Shown: positions 1-8,909, numbered from the stretch's first letter. The stretch is 64,000 nucleotides of DNA from Holophagales bacterium (GCA_009836625.1 VXVC01000001.1:62001-126000); one strand, 5' to 3'. Numbers and translations are program-made. The notes: generated from the sequence alone by a model not told the origin.

Positions 1-41
1 TGGCGCGGGTTCTGACCGTTCTGCGTGAGAAGGCGAAGTGA
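1..41 (+). CDS. rpmC: 50S ribosomal protein L29, C-terminal end (partial)
   Basis: Only the last 12 codons and the stop are inside the window (ending [12 protein letters not shown]). This resembles the C-terminal helix of L29, and L29 is the gene normally found directly before rpsQ in the S10 operon. The TGA stop at 39-41 overlaps the GTG start of rpsQ at 38, so the two are probably translationally coupled. The assignment rests mostly on position and the short basic tail. Confidence 0.8.
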   Translation, partial: ARVLTVLREKAK

Positions 42-322
42 ATGAAATGAACGCTGAGCAAGCAACAACGCGGGGCCGCCGGCAGGTCCGGGTCGGCAAG
101 GTCGTGAGCGCGAAGATGGACAAGACGGTCGTGGTGGCGGTCGAGAAGACGGTCATGCACCGGCTCTACCACCGACTGATGAAGAAGTCGTCCCGGTTTG
201 TCGCCCACGATGAAGCGAACGATTGCCGCGAGGGAGACGTCGTTTCCCTCGTCTCGACCCGACCGCTCTCGCGCCGGAAGCGCTGGCGTGTGCAGCGAGT
301 CGTCAAGCGGGCGGAAGGGTAG
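38..322 (+). CDS. rpsQ: 30S ribosomal protein S17
   Basis: Small-subunit protein that binds the 5' domain of 16S rRNA. The 94-residue product has the S17 OB-fold signature: [17 protein letters not shown] near residues 20-36, followed by the H-x-x-Y-x-x stretch and a basic C-terminal tail. A GTG at 38 overlaps the rpmC stop (GTGA) with a purine-rich AGAAGG just upstream; an in-frame ATG at 47 is the alternative and would give the more usual N-terminus. The protein is slightly longer than the ~84 residues typical of the family because of its N-terminal extension. Confidence 0.95.
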   Translation: MNEMNAEQATTRGRRQVRVGKVVSAKMDKTVVVAVEKTVMHRLYHRLMKKSSRFVAHDEANDCREGDVVSLVSTRPLSRRKRWRVQRVVKRAEG

Positions 323-330
323 GCAGGGCC

Positions 331-699
331 ATGATCCAGATGGGAACGATGCTCGATGTCGCCGACAATTCGGGGGCGAAGCGCATCTCTTGCATCCAGT
401 TGCGGGGCGGTTCCTCGGGCCAGTACGGCGCGCTGGGCGACGTGATCACGGCTTCCGTCAAGGAGGCGACGCCGGAAGGCACGGTCAAGAAGGGCCAGGT
501 CGTCCGAGCGGTCATCGTGCGCACCCGCAAGGAACGGCGCCGTCGCGACGGCAGCTACATCCGGTTCGACAACAATGCCGCGGTTCTGATCAACGAGGCG
601 CGCGAGCCGATCGGCACCCGTGTCTTCGGGCCGGTCGCTCGTGAGCTGCGGGAGCGGCGCTTCATGCGGATCGTGTCGCTGGCGCCGGAGGTGATTTGA
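331..699 (+). CDS. rplN: 50S ribosomal protein L14
   Basis: Large-subunit protein at the subunit interface. From ATG 331 the product is 122 residues, exactly the usual L14 length, beginning [17 protein letters not shown] and containing the family stretches around [11 protein letters not shown] and [17 protein letters not shown] at the C-terminus. The open frame extends upstream to 223 but those residues are not L14-like, so 331 is the start. It lies 8 bp after rpsQ and 1 bp before rplX in the canonical spc operon order. Confidence 0.98.
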   Translation: MIQMGTMLDVADNSGAKRISCIQLRGGSSGQYGALGDVITASVKEATPEGTVKKGQVVRAVIVRTRKERRRRDGSYIRFDNNAAVLINEAREPIGTRVFGPVARELRERRFMRIVSLAPEVI

Positions 700-700
700 C

Positions 701-1042
701 ATGGGTCAGGTCAAGAACAGGAAGAGACTGAAGATCAAGAAGGGCGACGAGGTCCTCGTCATCGCGGGCCGCAACCGCGGAACGCGCAGCCGGGTGCTAC
801 GGGTGCTTCCGGGTTCCGAACGAGCCATCGTCGAGCGCGTGAACATGGTCAAGAAGCACGAGCGGCCGAATCCGCAGCGCCAGGTCCAGGGCGGCATCCT
901 GGAACGGGAGGCGCCGATCCACATCTCGAATCTCAAGGTGATCTGCCCTGACACGGACAAGCCGACGCGAGTGGGCCGGCGCCGCCTCGAGGACGGCAAG
1001 CTGACCCGGTACGCGAAGGTCAGCGGAGCGGTGTTGAGCTGA
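701..1042 (+). CDS. rplX: 50S ribosomal protein L24
   Basis: Assembly-initiator protein of the large subunit. The 113-residue product carries an N-terminal KOW motif ([20 protein letters not shown], about residues 12-31) and the following [19 protein letters not shown] segment typical of L24. It sits between rplN and rplE as expected; the last A of its TGA stop is the A of the rplE ATG (1 bp overlap), suggesting coupling. Confidence 0.97.
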   Translation: MGQVKNRKRLKIKKGDEVLVIAGRNRGTRSRVLRVLPGSERAIVERVNMVKKHERPNPQRQVQGGILEREAPIHISNLKVICPDTDKPTRVGRRRLEDGKLTRYAKVSGAVLS

Positions 1043-1584
1043 TGGTTCCCCGACTCAGGACCCTGTATCAGGAGGAGGTCACGAAGAGCCTCCAGCAGGA
1101 GTTCGGCATCGCCAACCCGATGGCGGTGCCCCGGCTGGAGAAGATCGTTCTCAACATGGGCATCGGCGAAGCGATCCAGAACATCAAGGTACTGGAGAAC
1201 GCCGTTCCCGAGCTGGCGCTGATCGCCGGGCAGCAGCCCGTGATCACCCGCGCCCGGAAGTCGATCGCCGCCTTCAAGCTGCGCGCGGGAATGCCGATCG
1301 GCTGCCGCGTCACCCTGCGGCGCAACCGGATGTGGTACTTCCTCGACCGGTTGATCACCGTCGCACTGCCGCGGGTCCGGGACTTCCGGGGCATTTCGGA
1401 CCGGAGCTTCGACGGCCGGGGCAGCTACACCCTGGGCATTCGCGATCACCTCATCTTTCCCGAAGTCGACTACTCCAGGAGCGACGGCTCCAAGGGAATC
1501 AACGTGACGCTCGTGACGTCGGCGGAGTCGGACGCCCAGGCACTGCATCTTCTGCGTGGCCTCGGCATGCCGTTCGCGGATTGA
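1042..1584 (+). CDS. rplE: 50S ribosomal protein L5
   Basis: Binds 5S rRNA in the central protuberance. The 180-residue product is of standard length, with the conserved [12 protein letters not shown] near residue 33, [19 protein letters not shown] near 69, and a C-terminal LLRGLGMPF. It overlaps rplX by 1 bp. It is followed after only 49 bp by rpsH: the rpsN (S14) gene that usually lies here is absent. Confidence 0.98.
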   Translation: MVPRLRTLYQEEVTKSLQQEFGIANPMAVPRLEKIVLNMGIGEAIQNIKVLENAVPELALIAGQQPVITRARKSIAAFKLRAGMPIGCRVTLRRNRMWYFLDRLITVALPRVRDFRGISDRSFDGRGSYTLGIRDHLIFPEVDYSRSDGSKGINVTLVTSAESDAQALHLLRGLGMPFAD

Positions 1585-1633
1585 ACGTCCACCGGCAGGA
1601 AACGAGTACTCCAGGTAATCCAAGGACGGACCG

Positions 1634-2032
1634 ATGACCGTAACCGACCCCATCGCGGACCTTCTGACGACGATCCGCAACGCCCTGATCGTCAAGCACG
1701 ATCGCACCGAGGCGCCCGCCTCGAAGCTGAAGATCGCGTTGTGCCGGGTGCTGCGCGACCAGGGCTACATCAGTGACTACGAGGTGTTCGACTCGCCTCC
1801 TGGCCGGACACTGCGGATCTTCCTCGCCTACGACAAGCAGGGGGTGCCGGCGATCACGAGGGTGCGCAAGATCAGCAAACCGGGACGTCGCATCTACCGA
1901 GCGGCCGACGATCTGAAGCCGGTGCTGAACGGCCTGGGAGTCGCGATCCTCTCGACATCGCAGGGCCTTCTGACCGACGCCCAGGCGCGACGGCAGCGGG
2001 TCGGCGGCGAAGTCCTGTGTGAGGTGTACTAG
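1634..2032 (+). CDS. rpsH: 30S ribosomal protein S8
   Basis: Small-subunit assembly protein binding helix 21 of 16S rRNA. The 132-residue product starts TVTDPIADLLTTIRNA, has the central RVLRDQGYISDYEV segment and the C-terminal GVAILSTSQGLLTDAQARRQRVGGEVLCEVY, all diagnostic of S8. The ATG is preceded by AAGGA about 9 nt upstream. It directly follows rplE, so S14 is missing between them. Confidence 0.98.
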   Translation: MTVTDPIADLLTTIRNALIVKHDRTEAPASKLKIALCRVLRDQGYISDYEVFDSPPGRTLRIFLAYDKQGVPAITRVRKISKPGRRIYRAADDLKPVLNGLGVAILSTSQGLLTDAQARRQRVGGEVLCEVY

Positions 2033-2035
2033 AAG

Positions 2036-2581
2036 ATGTCGCGGGTAGGAAAAGCGCCGATCTCGTTGCCGGAGAAGACGACGGTCGCGGTCAACGGCGG
2101 CACGGTGACGATCGAAGGGCCCCGGGGCAAGCTGCAGCAGCCGCTCCAGCCGGGTATCGAAGTACGGGTAGAGGACGGCGTGGTGACCCTGCACCGTTCC
2201 GGCTCGACCGGTGAGGCGCGGGCCCGGCATGGTCTGGCGCGTGCGTTGCTGGCGAACGCGGTGGTCGGCGTCACGGAGGGCTTCCGGAAGGAACTCGAGA
2301 TCGTCGGTGTTGGCTATCGGGGACAGGTCAAGGGTCGCGAGGTGCACCTGGCGCTCGGGTACTCCCACCCCGTGGTCTACCCGGTTCCGGAGGGCGTTGA
2401 AGTGGCGATCGACGAACGAGCGAACCGCATCACCGTTTCCGGTAACGACAAGCAGCAGGTGGGACAGGTTGCTGCCGACCTGCGCAGCCTGCGCAAGCCC
2501 GACGCGTACAAGGGCAAGGGCATCCGCTACCGCGACGAGGAGATCCGGCTCAAGGTCGGCAAGGCGGCGGCGACCGCATAG
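2036..2581 (+). CDS. rplF: 50S ribosomal protein L6
   Basis: Large-subunit protein near the sarcin-ricin loop. The 181-residue product has the two L6 repeats: [20 protein letters not shown] at the N-terminus, LVGVGYRGQ-type sequence in the middle ([24 protein letters not shown]), and the C-terminal [23 protein letters not shown]. It begins 3 bp after the rpsH stop. Confidence 0.98.
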   Translation: MSRVGKAPISLPEKTTVAVNGGTVTIEGPRGKLQQPLQPGIEVRVEDGVVTLHRSGSTGEARARHGLARALLANAVVGVTEGFRKELEIVGVGYRGQVKGREVHLALGYSHPVVYPVPEGVEVAIDERANRITVSGNDKQQVGQVAADLRSLRKPDAYKGKGIRYRDEEIRLKVGKAAATA

Positions 2582-2591
2582 GAAACAAGGC

Positions 2592-2978
2592 ATGAGTGAC
2601 TTGCGCAGAAAGAGAACGCTTGACCGCGGCCGCCGGAGGCAGCGGGCGCGATACCGCGTCCGCAAGAAGCTCCGCGGCTCGCAGGAAAGGCCCCGTCTGG
2701 CCGTGCACAAGAGCCGGCGTCACATCTACGCCCAGTTGATCGACGATCGGTCGGGCAACACGCTGGCCTTCGCGAGTTCGCTCGAGTCGGCTCTCCAGGG
2801 GTCGCTTGAAGGTTCGACGGGAAATCGCAAGGCGGCGCAGGCGGTGGGTCAGGTCCTTGCTGAGCGCGCCCGGGAAAAGGGCTTCCGCGCGGTCATCTTC
2901 GACCGGGGCGGATTCCTGTATCACGGCAGGATCCAGGCGCTTGCCGACAGCGCGCGCGAGGGAGGCCTCGAATTCTGA
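2592..2978 (+). CDS. rplR: 50S ribosomal protein L18
   Basis: 5S rRNA-binding protein of the central protuberance. From ATG 2592 the product is 128 residues with the basic N-terminus, [20 protein letters not shown] near residue 36 and the C-terminal [26 protein letters not shown] typical of L18. The frame stays open upstream inside rplF, but those residues are not L18-like. An AAGG sits just ahead of the ATG. Confidence 0.98.
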   Translation: MSDLRRKRTLDRGRRRQRARYRVRKKLRGSQERPRLAVHKSRRHIYAQLIDDRSGNTLAFASSLESALQGSLEGSTGNRKAAQAVGQVLAERAREKGFRAVIFDRGGFLYHGRIQALADSAREGGLEF

Positions 2979-3014
2979 TGGACCGCGGGCGGCAAGGGAG
3001 CAAAGGAGTGAACA

Positions 3015-3626
3015 GTGGCTAGGGACATCGATCTCGACAGCGAGTTCTTCGAGCAGGTTGTCGACATCAACCGCGTGACGAAGGTCGTCAAGGGCGGCAA
3101 GAACTTCTCGTTCACGGCCCTGGTCGTCATCGGCGACGGCGCCGGCCGCGTGGGCTACGGCTCGGGCAAGGCGAAGGAGGTCCCGGCCGCCATCCGGAAG
3201 GGCATCCAGATCGCCAAGCGCAATCTGGTGCAAGTGCCGCTTGCCGGAACCACGATCCCGCACGAGACGGTGGGCGTGTTCGGCGCCGGCCGCGTCATGT
3301 TGAAGCCGGCCTCGGAGGGGACCGGCGTGATCGCCGGCGGAGCGGTACGAGCCGTGGTCGAGGGCGCCGGCATCCAGGACATCCTGACCAAATCGCTGGG
3401 GACGACGAACCCGCAGAACGTGGTCAAGGCGACTTTCGCCGGGCTCATGTCGCTGCGCAACGAGAAGCAGGTTCGAGCGCTGCGAGGCCTGGAGTCGCTC
3501 GACGGACTGGCTGGCGGTTCGACGAATGGAGGCAGTTCAACAAGTGGAGGTGCCGAAAGTGGCAGGCAAGACGATACGGATTCAGCAGATGCGGAGCGCG
3601 ATCGGGAGGCCGAAGCCGCAACGTGA
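3015..3626 (+). CDS. rpsE: 30S ribosomal protein S5 with acidic Ser/Gly-rich C-terminal tail
   Basis: Small-subunit protein important for decoding accuracy. GTG start at 3015 follows a purine-rich AAAGGAG at about 3002-3008. The S5 double-stranded RNA-binding fold is clear: [20 protein letters not shown] near residue 16, [19 protein letters not shown] near 48 and the C-terminal domain with [13 protein letters not shown]. At 203 residues it is longer than the usual ~165-175; the extra ~35 residues are Gly/Ser then Asp/Glu rich. The DNA of this tail contains the ribosome-binding site and first 68 bp of rpmD in another frame. Confidence 0.96.
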   Translation: MARDIDLDSEFFEQVVDINRVTKVVKGGKNFSFTALVVIGDGAGRVGYGSGKAKEVPAAIRKGIQIAKRNLVQVPLAGTTIPHETVGVFGAGRVMLKPASEGTGVIAGGAVRAVVEGAGIQDILTKSLGTTNPQNVVKATFAGLMSLRNEKQVRALRGLESLDGLAGGSTNGGSSTSGGAESGRQDDTDSADAERDREAEAAT

Positions 3627-3744
3627 GGTGCTGCGCAGCCTGGGTCTGAGGCGAATCCGCCACGTCGTCGAGCGCGAGGACACCCAGGCAGTGCGCGGCA
3701 TGGTGCGGAAGATCCCGCATCTCGTCCAGGTCCTGGAGGACTGA
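3559..3744 (+). CDS. rpmD: 50S ribosomal protein L30, overlapping the end of rpsE
   Basis: Starting at GTG 3559 the protein is 61 residues, the normal L30 length, beginning [19 protein letters not shown] and containing [15 protein letters not shown]. An ATG 33 bp upstream (3526) would add 11 residues with no L30 counterpart. A GGAGG at 3546-3550, 8 nt before GTG 3559, supports the GTG. The gene overlaps rpsE by 68 bp, far more than the usual few bases, because the S5 tail runs on into it. Confidence 0.93.
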   Translation: MAGKTIRIQQMRSAIGRPKPQREVLRSLGLRRIRHVVEREDTQAVRGMVRKIPHLVQVLED

Positions 3745-3745
3745 A

Positions 3746-4180
3746 ATGAAGCTGCACGATCTCAAACCGGCGAAGGCCAGCCGCCGCCCGCGGAAGCGGA
3801 TCGGCCGTGGTCCGGGTTCGGGCACGGGCAAGACCGCCGGGCGCGGCCACAAGGGTCAGCGTTCGCGGGCGGGCTTCTCGAGGCGCGCGGGCTTCGAAGG
3901 CGGTCAGATGCCTCTGGTCCGCCGGGTGCCGAAGCGCGGGTTCACGAACATCTTCCGCACCGAGTACACGGTGATCAACGTCGGCGATCTGGATGGTCTC
4001 GGCGAGACGATCGATGTCGAACTCCTCGTCTCCCGCGGACGTGTACGCCGCGGCATGAAGCTCAAGGTCCTCGGCGACGGGGATGCGCCGTCCGGGGTGA
4101 CGGTGCGGGCCCACCGGTTCAGTACCTCCGCGCGCGCCAAGATCGAAGCCGCGGGCGGCGTCTGTGAAGTGATCGGCTGA
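3746..4180 (+). CDS. rplO: 50S ribosomal protein L15
   Basis: Large-subunit protein reaching into the peptidyl-transferase region. The 144-residue product shows the L15 pattern: MKLHDLKPAKASRRPRKRIGRG, then GSGTGKTAGRGHKGQRSR and GFEGGQMPLVRRVPKRGF in the extended N-terminal part, and the globular domain ending KIEAAGGVCEVIG. One base separates it from rpmD, and secY follows after 11 bp. Confidence 0.98.
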   Translation: MKLHDLKPAKASRRPRKRIGRGPGSGTGKTAGRGHKGQRSRAGFSRRAGFEGGQMPLVRRVPKRGFTNIFRTEYTVINVGDLDGLGETIDVELLVSRGRVRRGMKLKVLGDGDAPSGVTVRAHRFSTSARAKIEAAGGVCEVIG

Positions 4181-4191
4181 CGGAGTAGCTC

Positions 4192-5577
4192 GTGGGCGTC
4201 GAGAGTTTCCGCAACATCTTCGCGATTCCGGATCTCCGGAATCGGGTGTTGTTCATGCTGGGCCTGCTGGCGGTCTACCGGATCGGCTGCATCATTCCGA
4301 CTCCGGGCATCGACCCTCTGGCCCTGAGCGAGTTCATGGAGCAGATGCAGGGCACGGTGCTGGGGTTCGTCAACACCTTCACCGGCGGCAGTCTGGGCCG
4401 TGTGGCGCTCTTCGCCCTCGGCATCATGCCCTACATCTCGGCGTCCATCATCCTGCAACTCCTGACCGTCGTCGTGCCCTATCTCGAGAAGCTCTCCAAG
4501 GAAGGCGAGATGGGCCGGCGCAAGATCACCCAGTACACCCGCTACGGGACCGTGGTCATCTCGATCATCCAGGGGACGACGATCGCGTTCTTCCTGGAGA
4601 ACCTGACCTCGCCCGGAGGCGCGAACCTCGTCCTCAACCCGGGCCTCGGGTTCAAGTTCGTCACCGTGCTCTCGCTCACGACCGGCTGCGCCTTCGTGAT
4701 GTGGCTGGGCGAGCAGATCAGCGAACGGGGGATCGGGAACGGCATTTCGCTCATCATCTTCGCCGGCATCGTGGTCGGTCTGCCGGGCGCCGTGCTCGGC
4801 CTCTTCGGCCAGCTCCAGAGCGGCGCCATGTCCCTGATCAAGATCCTGTTGCTGTCGGTCTTCATGCTCGTCGTGGTGGCCTTCATCGTCTACATGGAGA
4901 GGGCGCAGCGGCGGATCCCCGTGCAGTACGCCAAGCGGATCGTCGGCCGCAGGCAGTACGGTGGACAGAGCACCTACCTGCCACTGCGCGTGAATACGGG
5001 CGGAGTGATTCCGGTCATCTTCGCGAGTTCCGTGGTCACCGTGCCGGCGACGGTGGCCGGGATGATCCAGTACGAGCCGATTCAGCGCATCTCCACGGCC
5101 ATGCAGTGGGGCCAGCCGGTCTACTACCTGCTCTACGTGGCGGCGATCATCTTCTTCTCGTACTTCTACGTTTCGATCATCTTCAACCCGAACGACCTGG
5201 CCGAGAACATGCGCAAGTACGGCGGGTTCATCCCCGGTATCCGCTCCGGCCGGCGGACCTCCGAGTACATCGACCGCGTGCTTACCCGCCTGACCCTGGT
5301 CGGCTCCCTCTATCTGGCGGGCGTCTCCGTGCTGCCCGAGTTCATGATCGCGGGCTTCAAGGTCGGTGGCATTCCCTTTGTCGGTTCGACCCTGGACAAC
5401 TACGCGCCGCTATGGCTCACCGAAGGCATGGGGATCAACTTCTACTTCGGCGGCACGTCGCTTCTGATCGTGGTCAGCGTCGCGATGGACACGCTCCAGC
5501 AGATCGAGAGCCAGCTGGTGATGCGGAACTACGAGGGCTTCATGAAGCGGGGCCGGATCCGGGGCCGCCGTGGCTGA
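4192..5577 (+). CDS. secY: Preprotein translocase channel subunit SecY
   Basis: Central channel of the inner-membrane Sec translocon. The 461-residue product has ten predicted membrane segments, the N-terminal RNRVLFMLGLLAVYRIG segment, plug-region residues GGSLGRVALFALGIMPYI, the cytoplasmic loop with RRIPVQYAKR near residue 240, and NPNDLAENMRKYGGFIPGIR near 335. GTG 4192 has GGAG 7 nt upstream. The stop lies 5 bp inside adk (8 bp overlap), the standard spc operon arrangement. Confidence 0.98.
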   Translation: MGVESFRNIFAIPDLRNRVLFMLGLLAVYRIGCIIPTPGIDPLALSEFMEQMQGTVLGFVNTFTGGSLGRVALFALGIMPYISASIILQLLTVVVPYLEKLSKEGEMGRRKITQYTRYGTVVISIIQGTTIAFFLENLTSPGGANLVLNPGLGFKFVTVLSLTTGCAFVMWLGEQISERGIGNGISLIIFAGIVVGLPGAVLGLFGQLQSGAMSLIKILLLSVFMLVVVAFIVYMERAQRRIPVQYAKRIVGRRQYGGQSTYLPLRVNTGGVIPVIFASSVVTVPATVAGMIQYEPIQRISTAMQWGQPVYYLLYVAAIIFFSYFYVSIIFNPNDLAENMRKYGGFIPGIRSGRRTSEYIDRVLTRLTLVGSLYLAGVSVLPEFMIAGFKVGGIPFVGSTLDNYAPLWLTEGMGINFYFGGTSLLIVVSVAMDTLQQIESQLVMRNYEGFMKRGRIRGRRG

Positions 5578-6142
5578 TTCGCTGCGCATCGTGCTGCTCG
5601 GGGCACCGGGCTGTGGCAAGGGCACGCAGGCCGCGCGCCTTGAGGAGACGCTCGGGATTCCGGCCATCTCGACCGGCGACATGTTGCGCGCGGCGGTCTC
5701 GGCCGGCAGCGAGCTGGGCCGGCGGGTCGGGGGTGTAATGGCCTCGGGTGCGCTGGTCGACGACGATCTCATGGCCGAAGTGGTTCGGGACCGGCTGAGC
5801 CAGCCCGATGCGGACGCGGGCTTCCTGCTCGACGGCTATCCGCGGACCGCTCCGCAGGCCGGAACGCTCGAGGAGATCCTCAACGGGAGCCAGATCGACC
5901 ACGTCGTCACGATCGATGTACCGGACGAGGAGCTGGTCCAACGCATCGTCCTTCGCGGACGCGGCGCGGACGACCGGGAGGACGTCGTGCGGGAGCGGCT
6001 GCAGGTCTACTCGGCGCAGACCGAGCCTCTGATCGCTCACTACGAGGGTCTGGGGTTGCTGCGGCGGGTCAACGGCAACGTCCCGATCGAGCAGGTCACG
6101 GTTGCGATCGAGGCGGCTCTGGCGGGGACGGCGAGGGCCTGA
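5570..6142 (+). CDS. adk: Adenylate kinase (short form without LID insertion)
   Basis: Catalyses ATP + AMP to 2 ADP in the cytoplasm. The 190-residue product has the P-loop GAPGCGKGTQAARLEE near residue 10, STGDMLRAAV near 32 and FLLDGYPRTAPQA near 84. The region after RGRGADDREDVVRERL goes straight on without the ~27-residue zinc/LID insertion of the long form. GTG start at 5570 overlaps secY by 8 bp. The methionine aminopeptidase gene that often follows adk is absent here. Confidence 0.97.
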   Translation: MADSLRIVLLGAPGCGKGTQAARLEETLGIPAISTGDMLRAAVSAGSELGRRVGGVMASGALVDDDLMAEVVRDRLSQPDADAGFLLDGYPRTAPQAGTLEEILNGSQIDHVVTIDVPDEELVQRIVLRGRGADDREDVVRERLQVYSAQTEPLIAHYEGLGLLRRVNGNVPIEQVTVAIEAALAGTARA

Positions 6143-6184
6143 CACAAGTAGAATGAGGAGTTGGCGAACGAGGAGAACGCTGGT

Positions 6185-6406
6185 GTGAAGAAGGAAGAGG
6201 CGATCGAAGTAGAGGCCACGGTAGTGGAGACACTGCCGAACGCAGTCTTCAAGGTCGAGCTTGACAACAAGCATCAGGCCTTGGCCCACATCTCGGGCAA
6301 GATGCGCAAGCACTTCATCCGCATTCTTCCGGGAGACCGTGTGCTGGTCGAACTCTCTCCCTACGATCCCGGTCGCGGCCGGATCGTCTACAGGCTGAGA
6401 ACCTGA
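6185..6406 (+). CDS. infA: Translation initiation factor IF-1
   Basis: Occludes the ribosomal A site during initiation. GTG at 6185 gives a 73-residue protein starting [19 protein letters not shown] after the initiator, with the S1/OB-fold core [19 protein letters not shown] and the ending [11 protein letters not shown]. This matches the family length of ~72. An upstream TTG at 6161 (81 residues) is directly abutted by GAGGAG with no spacing, whereas GTG 6185 has GAGGAG at 6170-6175 with a 9-nt spacer, so I prefer 6185. A TAGAAT hexamer at 6149-6154 could be a -10 element, but no -35 is visible. Confidence 0.92.
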   Translation: MKKEEAIEVEATVVETLPNAVFKVELDNKHQALAHISGKMRKHFIRILPGDRVLVELSPYDPGRGRIVYRLRT

Positions 6407-6447
6407 CGGCCAGTTCGGTGTTCAGCGGCGTTCAGAGGAGTCATCAA

Positions 6448-6561
6448 ATGAAAGTGCGAGCGTCAGTCAAGAGGATGTGTGTCAAGTGCAAGGTGGTCAG
6501 GCGCCGCGGTGTGATCCGCGTCATCTGTGAGAACCCCAAGCACAAGCAGCGGCAGGGCTGA
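6448..6561 (+). CDS. rpmJ: 50S ribosomal protein L36
   Basis: A 37-residue protein ([20 protein letters not shown] at its N-terminus) with the zinc-ribbon ligands Cys11, Cys14, Cys27 and His32 of the zinc-binding C+ form of L36. It stabilises 23S rRNA folding in the large subunit. GAGGAG lies 8 nt before the ATG. It sits between infA and rpsM as in most bacteria. Confidence 0.96.
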   Translation: MKVRASVKRMCVKCKVVRRRGVIRVICENPKHKQRQG

Positions 6562-6581
6562 AGAGGACCAGGAGAGTTCCT

Positions 6582-6962
6582 ATGGCAAGAATCGCGGGGA
6601 TCGATCTACCGCAGAACAAGCAGGTCGGCATCGGCCTGACCTACATCTACGGAATCGGGCGCTCTCGGGCTCAGTCGCTCCTGACCGAGGCCGGGGTCGA
6701 GGCGACGGTCAAGGTCAAGGACCTGACCGAGGACGAGACCGGGCGCATTCGCCAGGTGGTCCAGGACGCCGGAGCGGTCGAGGGCGACCTGCGCAAGGAA
6801 GTCACCCAGAGCATCAAGCGGTTGATGGAGATCGGCAGCTACCGGGGGGTAAGGCATCGCAAGAGCCTGCCCGTTCGCGGCCAGCGCACGCACACCAACG
6901 CACGCACCCGCAAGGGACCGCGTCGCGCAACCGTGGCCGGTAAGAAGAAGGTCGGGAAGTAG
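6582..6962 (+). CDS. rpsM: 30S ribosomal protein S13
   Basis: Small-subunit head protein contacting the P-site tRNA and L5. The 126-residue product begins [20 protein letters not shown], has [14 protein letters not shown], the [19 protein letters not shown] segment near residue 88 and a basic Lys-rich tail. An AGGAG sits about 8 nt before the ATG. First gene of the alpha-operon block here. Confidence 0.98.
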   Translation: MARIAGIDLPQNKQVGIGLTYIYGIGRSRAQSLLTEAGVEATVKVKDLTEDETGRIRQVVQDAGAVEGDLRKEVTQSIKRLMEIGSYRGVRHRKSLPVRGQRTHTNARTRKGPRRATVAGKKKVGK

Positions 6963-6991
6963 ACCGGAGAGGGCCAGAGAGGGCGAAGCAC

Positions 6992-7366
6992 ATGGCAAAG
7001 GCGAGAAAGGAGAAGCGCGTCGTGCCCCACGCGGTGGCGCACGTCAACGCGACCTTCAACAACACCCTGGTCTGCATCACGGATCCGGACGGCAACGTCC
7101 TGACGTGGTCGTCGTCCGGCCGCAACGGTTTCAAGGGATCGCGCAAGGGAACGCCCTTCGCTGCTCAGGTCGCGGCCCAGGCGGTCGGCTATCAGGCCAA
7201 GGACATGGGCGTGCGGACTGTCGACGTGCTGGTCAAGGGGCCTGGCGGCGGCAGGGAGTCCGCGGTTCGAGCGTTGCAGGCGACCGGCATCAGCATCCGG
7301 TCGATCCGCGACGTCACCCCGATCCCGCACAACGGCTGCCGTCCCCGCAAGCGGCGCCGGGTCTGA
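6992..7366 (+). CDS. rpsK: 30S ribosomal protein S11
   Basis: Platform protein of the small subunit. The 124-residue product shows [20 protein letters not shown] near residue 16, [19 protein letters not shown] near 44 and the C-terminal [18 protein letters not shown], all S11 hallmarks. It is followed by rpoA rather than by rpsD (S4), whose usual slot is only about 78 bp long here and empty. Confidence 0.98.
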   Translation: MAKARKEKRVVPHAVAHVNATFNNTLVCITDPDGNVLTWSSSGRNGFKGSRKGTPFAAQVAAQAVGYQAKDMGVRTVDVLVKGPGGGRESAVRALQATGISIRSIRDVTPIPHNGCRPRKRRRV

Positions 7367-7444
7367 ACCTGGTTCGCTGCCCCCACAGTTCGCGAGAAAT
7401 CAACGTTTCCATCTGGAACGCAATCGAGATAGGTAGGAGTGAAC

Positions 7445-8431
7445 ATGCTCTGGAAGGGATTCCAACGCCCCAAGCGCGTCGAAATCGACACCGAGACGCT
7501 GACCGACAGCTACGGAAAGTTCTCGGCCCAACCGTTCGAACGCGGTTTCGGCGCGACGGTCGGTAATGCGCTGCGCCGCAGTCTGCTTTCGGCGATCGAA
7601 GGCGCCGCGATCACTGCGGTGCGCATCGATGGCGCGCTGCACGAGTTCTCGTCGCTCGAGGGCGTCGTCGAAGACGTCACGGACATCATTCTCAACCTGA
7701 AGCAGGTACCACTCCGGTCTCTCGACGGTGCGACCCGGGTGATCACCCTCGACGTCACGGGCCCGCGCGAAGTCGCAGCCGGCGACTTCGAGACGGATGC
7801 CAGCGTCGAGATCCGGGACGCGGCGAGCAGGGTGGCCACGCTCAACGAACGGGGCCGGCTCCGCCTCGAGGCGCAGGTCAAGAACGGCCGCGGCTACGTC
7901 AGCGCGGACCGCAACCTCGAACAGTCGATGGGCATCGGCTGGATTCCGCTCGACTCGGTGCACAGTCCGGTGAAGCGCGTGAACTACCGCGTGGAAGCGG
8001 CCCGACTCGGTCGTACCACCGACTATGAACGGTTGATCGTGGAGGTCTGGACCGATGGCACGGTGACGCCCGAAGAGGCGATGTCGCGCGCCGGCACCCT
8101 GCTGCGCGACCACCTGACGATCTTCATCAACGCCGAGGAGAGCCTGATCACGGACACCGTAGCCGAAGAAGAGATCGACGGTGGTGACCTGGGTGTCCTG
8201 CTCCACAAGGCGATCGACGACCTGAACCTGAGCGTCCGGTCCGCGAACTGCCTGCGAAACGCGAACATCAACACGGTCGGCGACCTGGTGGTGCGCAGCG
8301 AGAAGGAGATGCTCGAGACCAAGAACTTCGGGCGCAAGTCGCTCGAGGAGATCCAGCAGGTACTCGACAAGATGGGTTTGTCCTTCGGCATGGAGGTTCC
8401 CGAGAACGCGGAGAGCGGACTGCAGGCCTAG
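7445..8431 (+). CDS. rpoA: DNA-directed RNA polymerase alpha subunit
   Basis: Scaffold for RNA polymerase assembly and contact point for activators and UP elements. From ATG 7445 the product is 328 residues: an N-terminal dimerisation domain with [20 protein letters not shown] near residue 32, a flexible linker, and a C-terminal domain with [20 protein letters not shown] and [19 protein letters not shown] at 7435-7439 lies 5 nt before ATG 7445; an in-frame GTG at 7439 overlaps that site and is unlikely to be the start. Confidence 0.98.
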   Translation: MLWKGFQRPKRVEIDTETLTDSYGKFSAQPFERGFGATVGNALRRSLLSAIEGAAITAVRIDGALHEFSSLEGVVEDVTDIILNLKQVPLRSLDGATRVITLDVTGPREVAAGDFETDASVEIRDAASRVATLNERGRLRLEAQVKNGRGYVSADRNLEQSMGIGWIPLDSVHSPVKRVNYRVEAARLGRTTDYERLIVEVWTDGTVTPEEAMSRAGTLLRDHLTIFINAEESLITDTVAEEEIDGGDLGVLLHKAIDDLNLSVRSANCLRNANINTVGDLVVRSEKEMLETKNFGRKSLEEIQQVLDKMGLSFGMEVPENAESGLQA

Positions 8432-8474
8432 CGGCCGCTGAACCGTTCCCGAGCTTCCCCGGGAAGGAGCGAAA

Positions 8475-8837
8475 ATGCGTCACGGAGTTGGCTACAAGAA
8501 ACTCGGCCGGACCACGGCCCATCGCCGGGCCATGTTCCGCAACCAGCTCGCTTCGCTGGTCGAACACGGCCGCATCCAGACGACCCTGGCCAAGGCCAAG
8601 GCCCTGCGGCCGGTCGCCGAAAAGATGATCACCCGCGGCCGCGAGGACACCGTCCACGCGCGCCGCCTCGTCCGCCGCTGGCTCCCCAACCGCGACCACG
8701 TCAAGAAACTCTTCGACGAGATCGCCCCCCGCTACGCCGACCGCCCCGGCGGCTACCTCCGCATCACCAAGCTCGGCCCCCGCAAGGGCGACGCCGCCGA
8801 ACGCGCCGTCATCGAGTTCGTCGACACCGACGAATAG
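8475..8837 (+). CDS. rplQ: 50S ribosomal protein L17
   Basis: Large-subunit protein next to the exit tunnel. The 120-residue product begins MRHGVGYKKLGRTTAHRRAM, continues FRNQLASLVEHGRIQTTLAKAK and ends with ITKLGPRKGDAAERAVIEFV, as in L17. AAGGAG precedes the ATG. It closes the ribosomal cluster and is followed within a few bases by a GC-rich hairpin. Confidence 0.98.
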   Translation: MRHGVGYKKLGRTTAHRRAMFRNQLASLVEHGRIQTTLAKAKALRPVAEKMITRGREDTVHARRLVRRWLPNRDHVKKLFDEIAPRYADRPGGYLRITKLGPRKGDAAERAVIEFVDTDE

Positions 8838-8841
8838 CGGT

Positions 8842-8858
8842 GCCGGCCTTCGGCCGGC
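8842..8858 (+). terminator. Hairpin after the alpha operon
   Basis: Perfect 7-bp stem GCCGGCC / GGCCGGC with a TTC loop starting 4 bp after the rplQ stop, followed by only a weak T-rich run (GTGTTT). A second stem, GCCGCC / GGCGGC with the same TTC loop, follows at 8870-8884. The position suggests transcription termination or mRNA 3'-end protection for the ribosomal operon; the lack of a proper U-tract keeps this tentative. Confidence 0.55.
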
Positions 8859-8909
8859 GCGTGTTTCTGGCCGCCTTCGGCGGCAGCGTGGCGACCTCGG
8901 TTGCACCCG

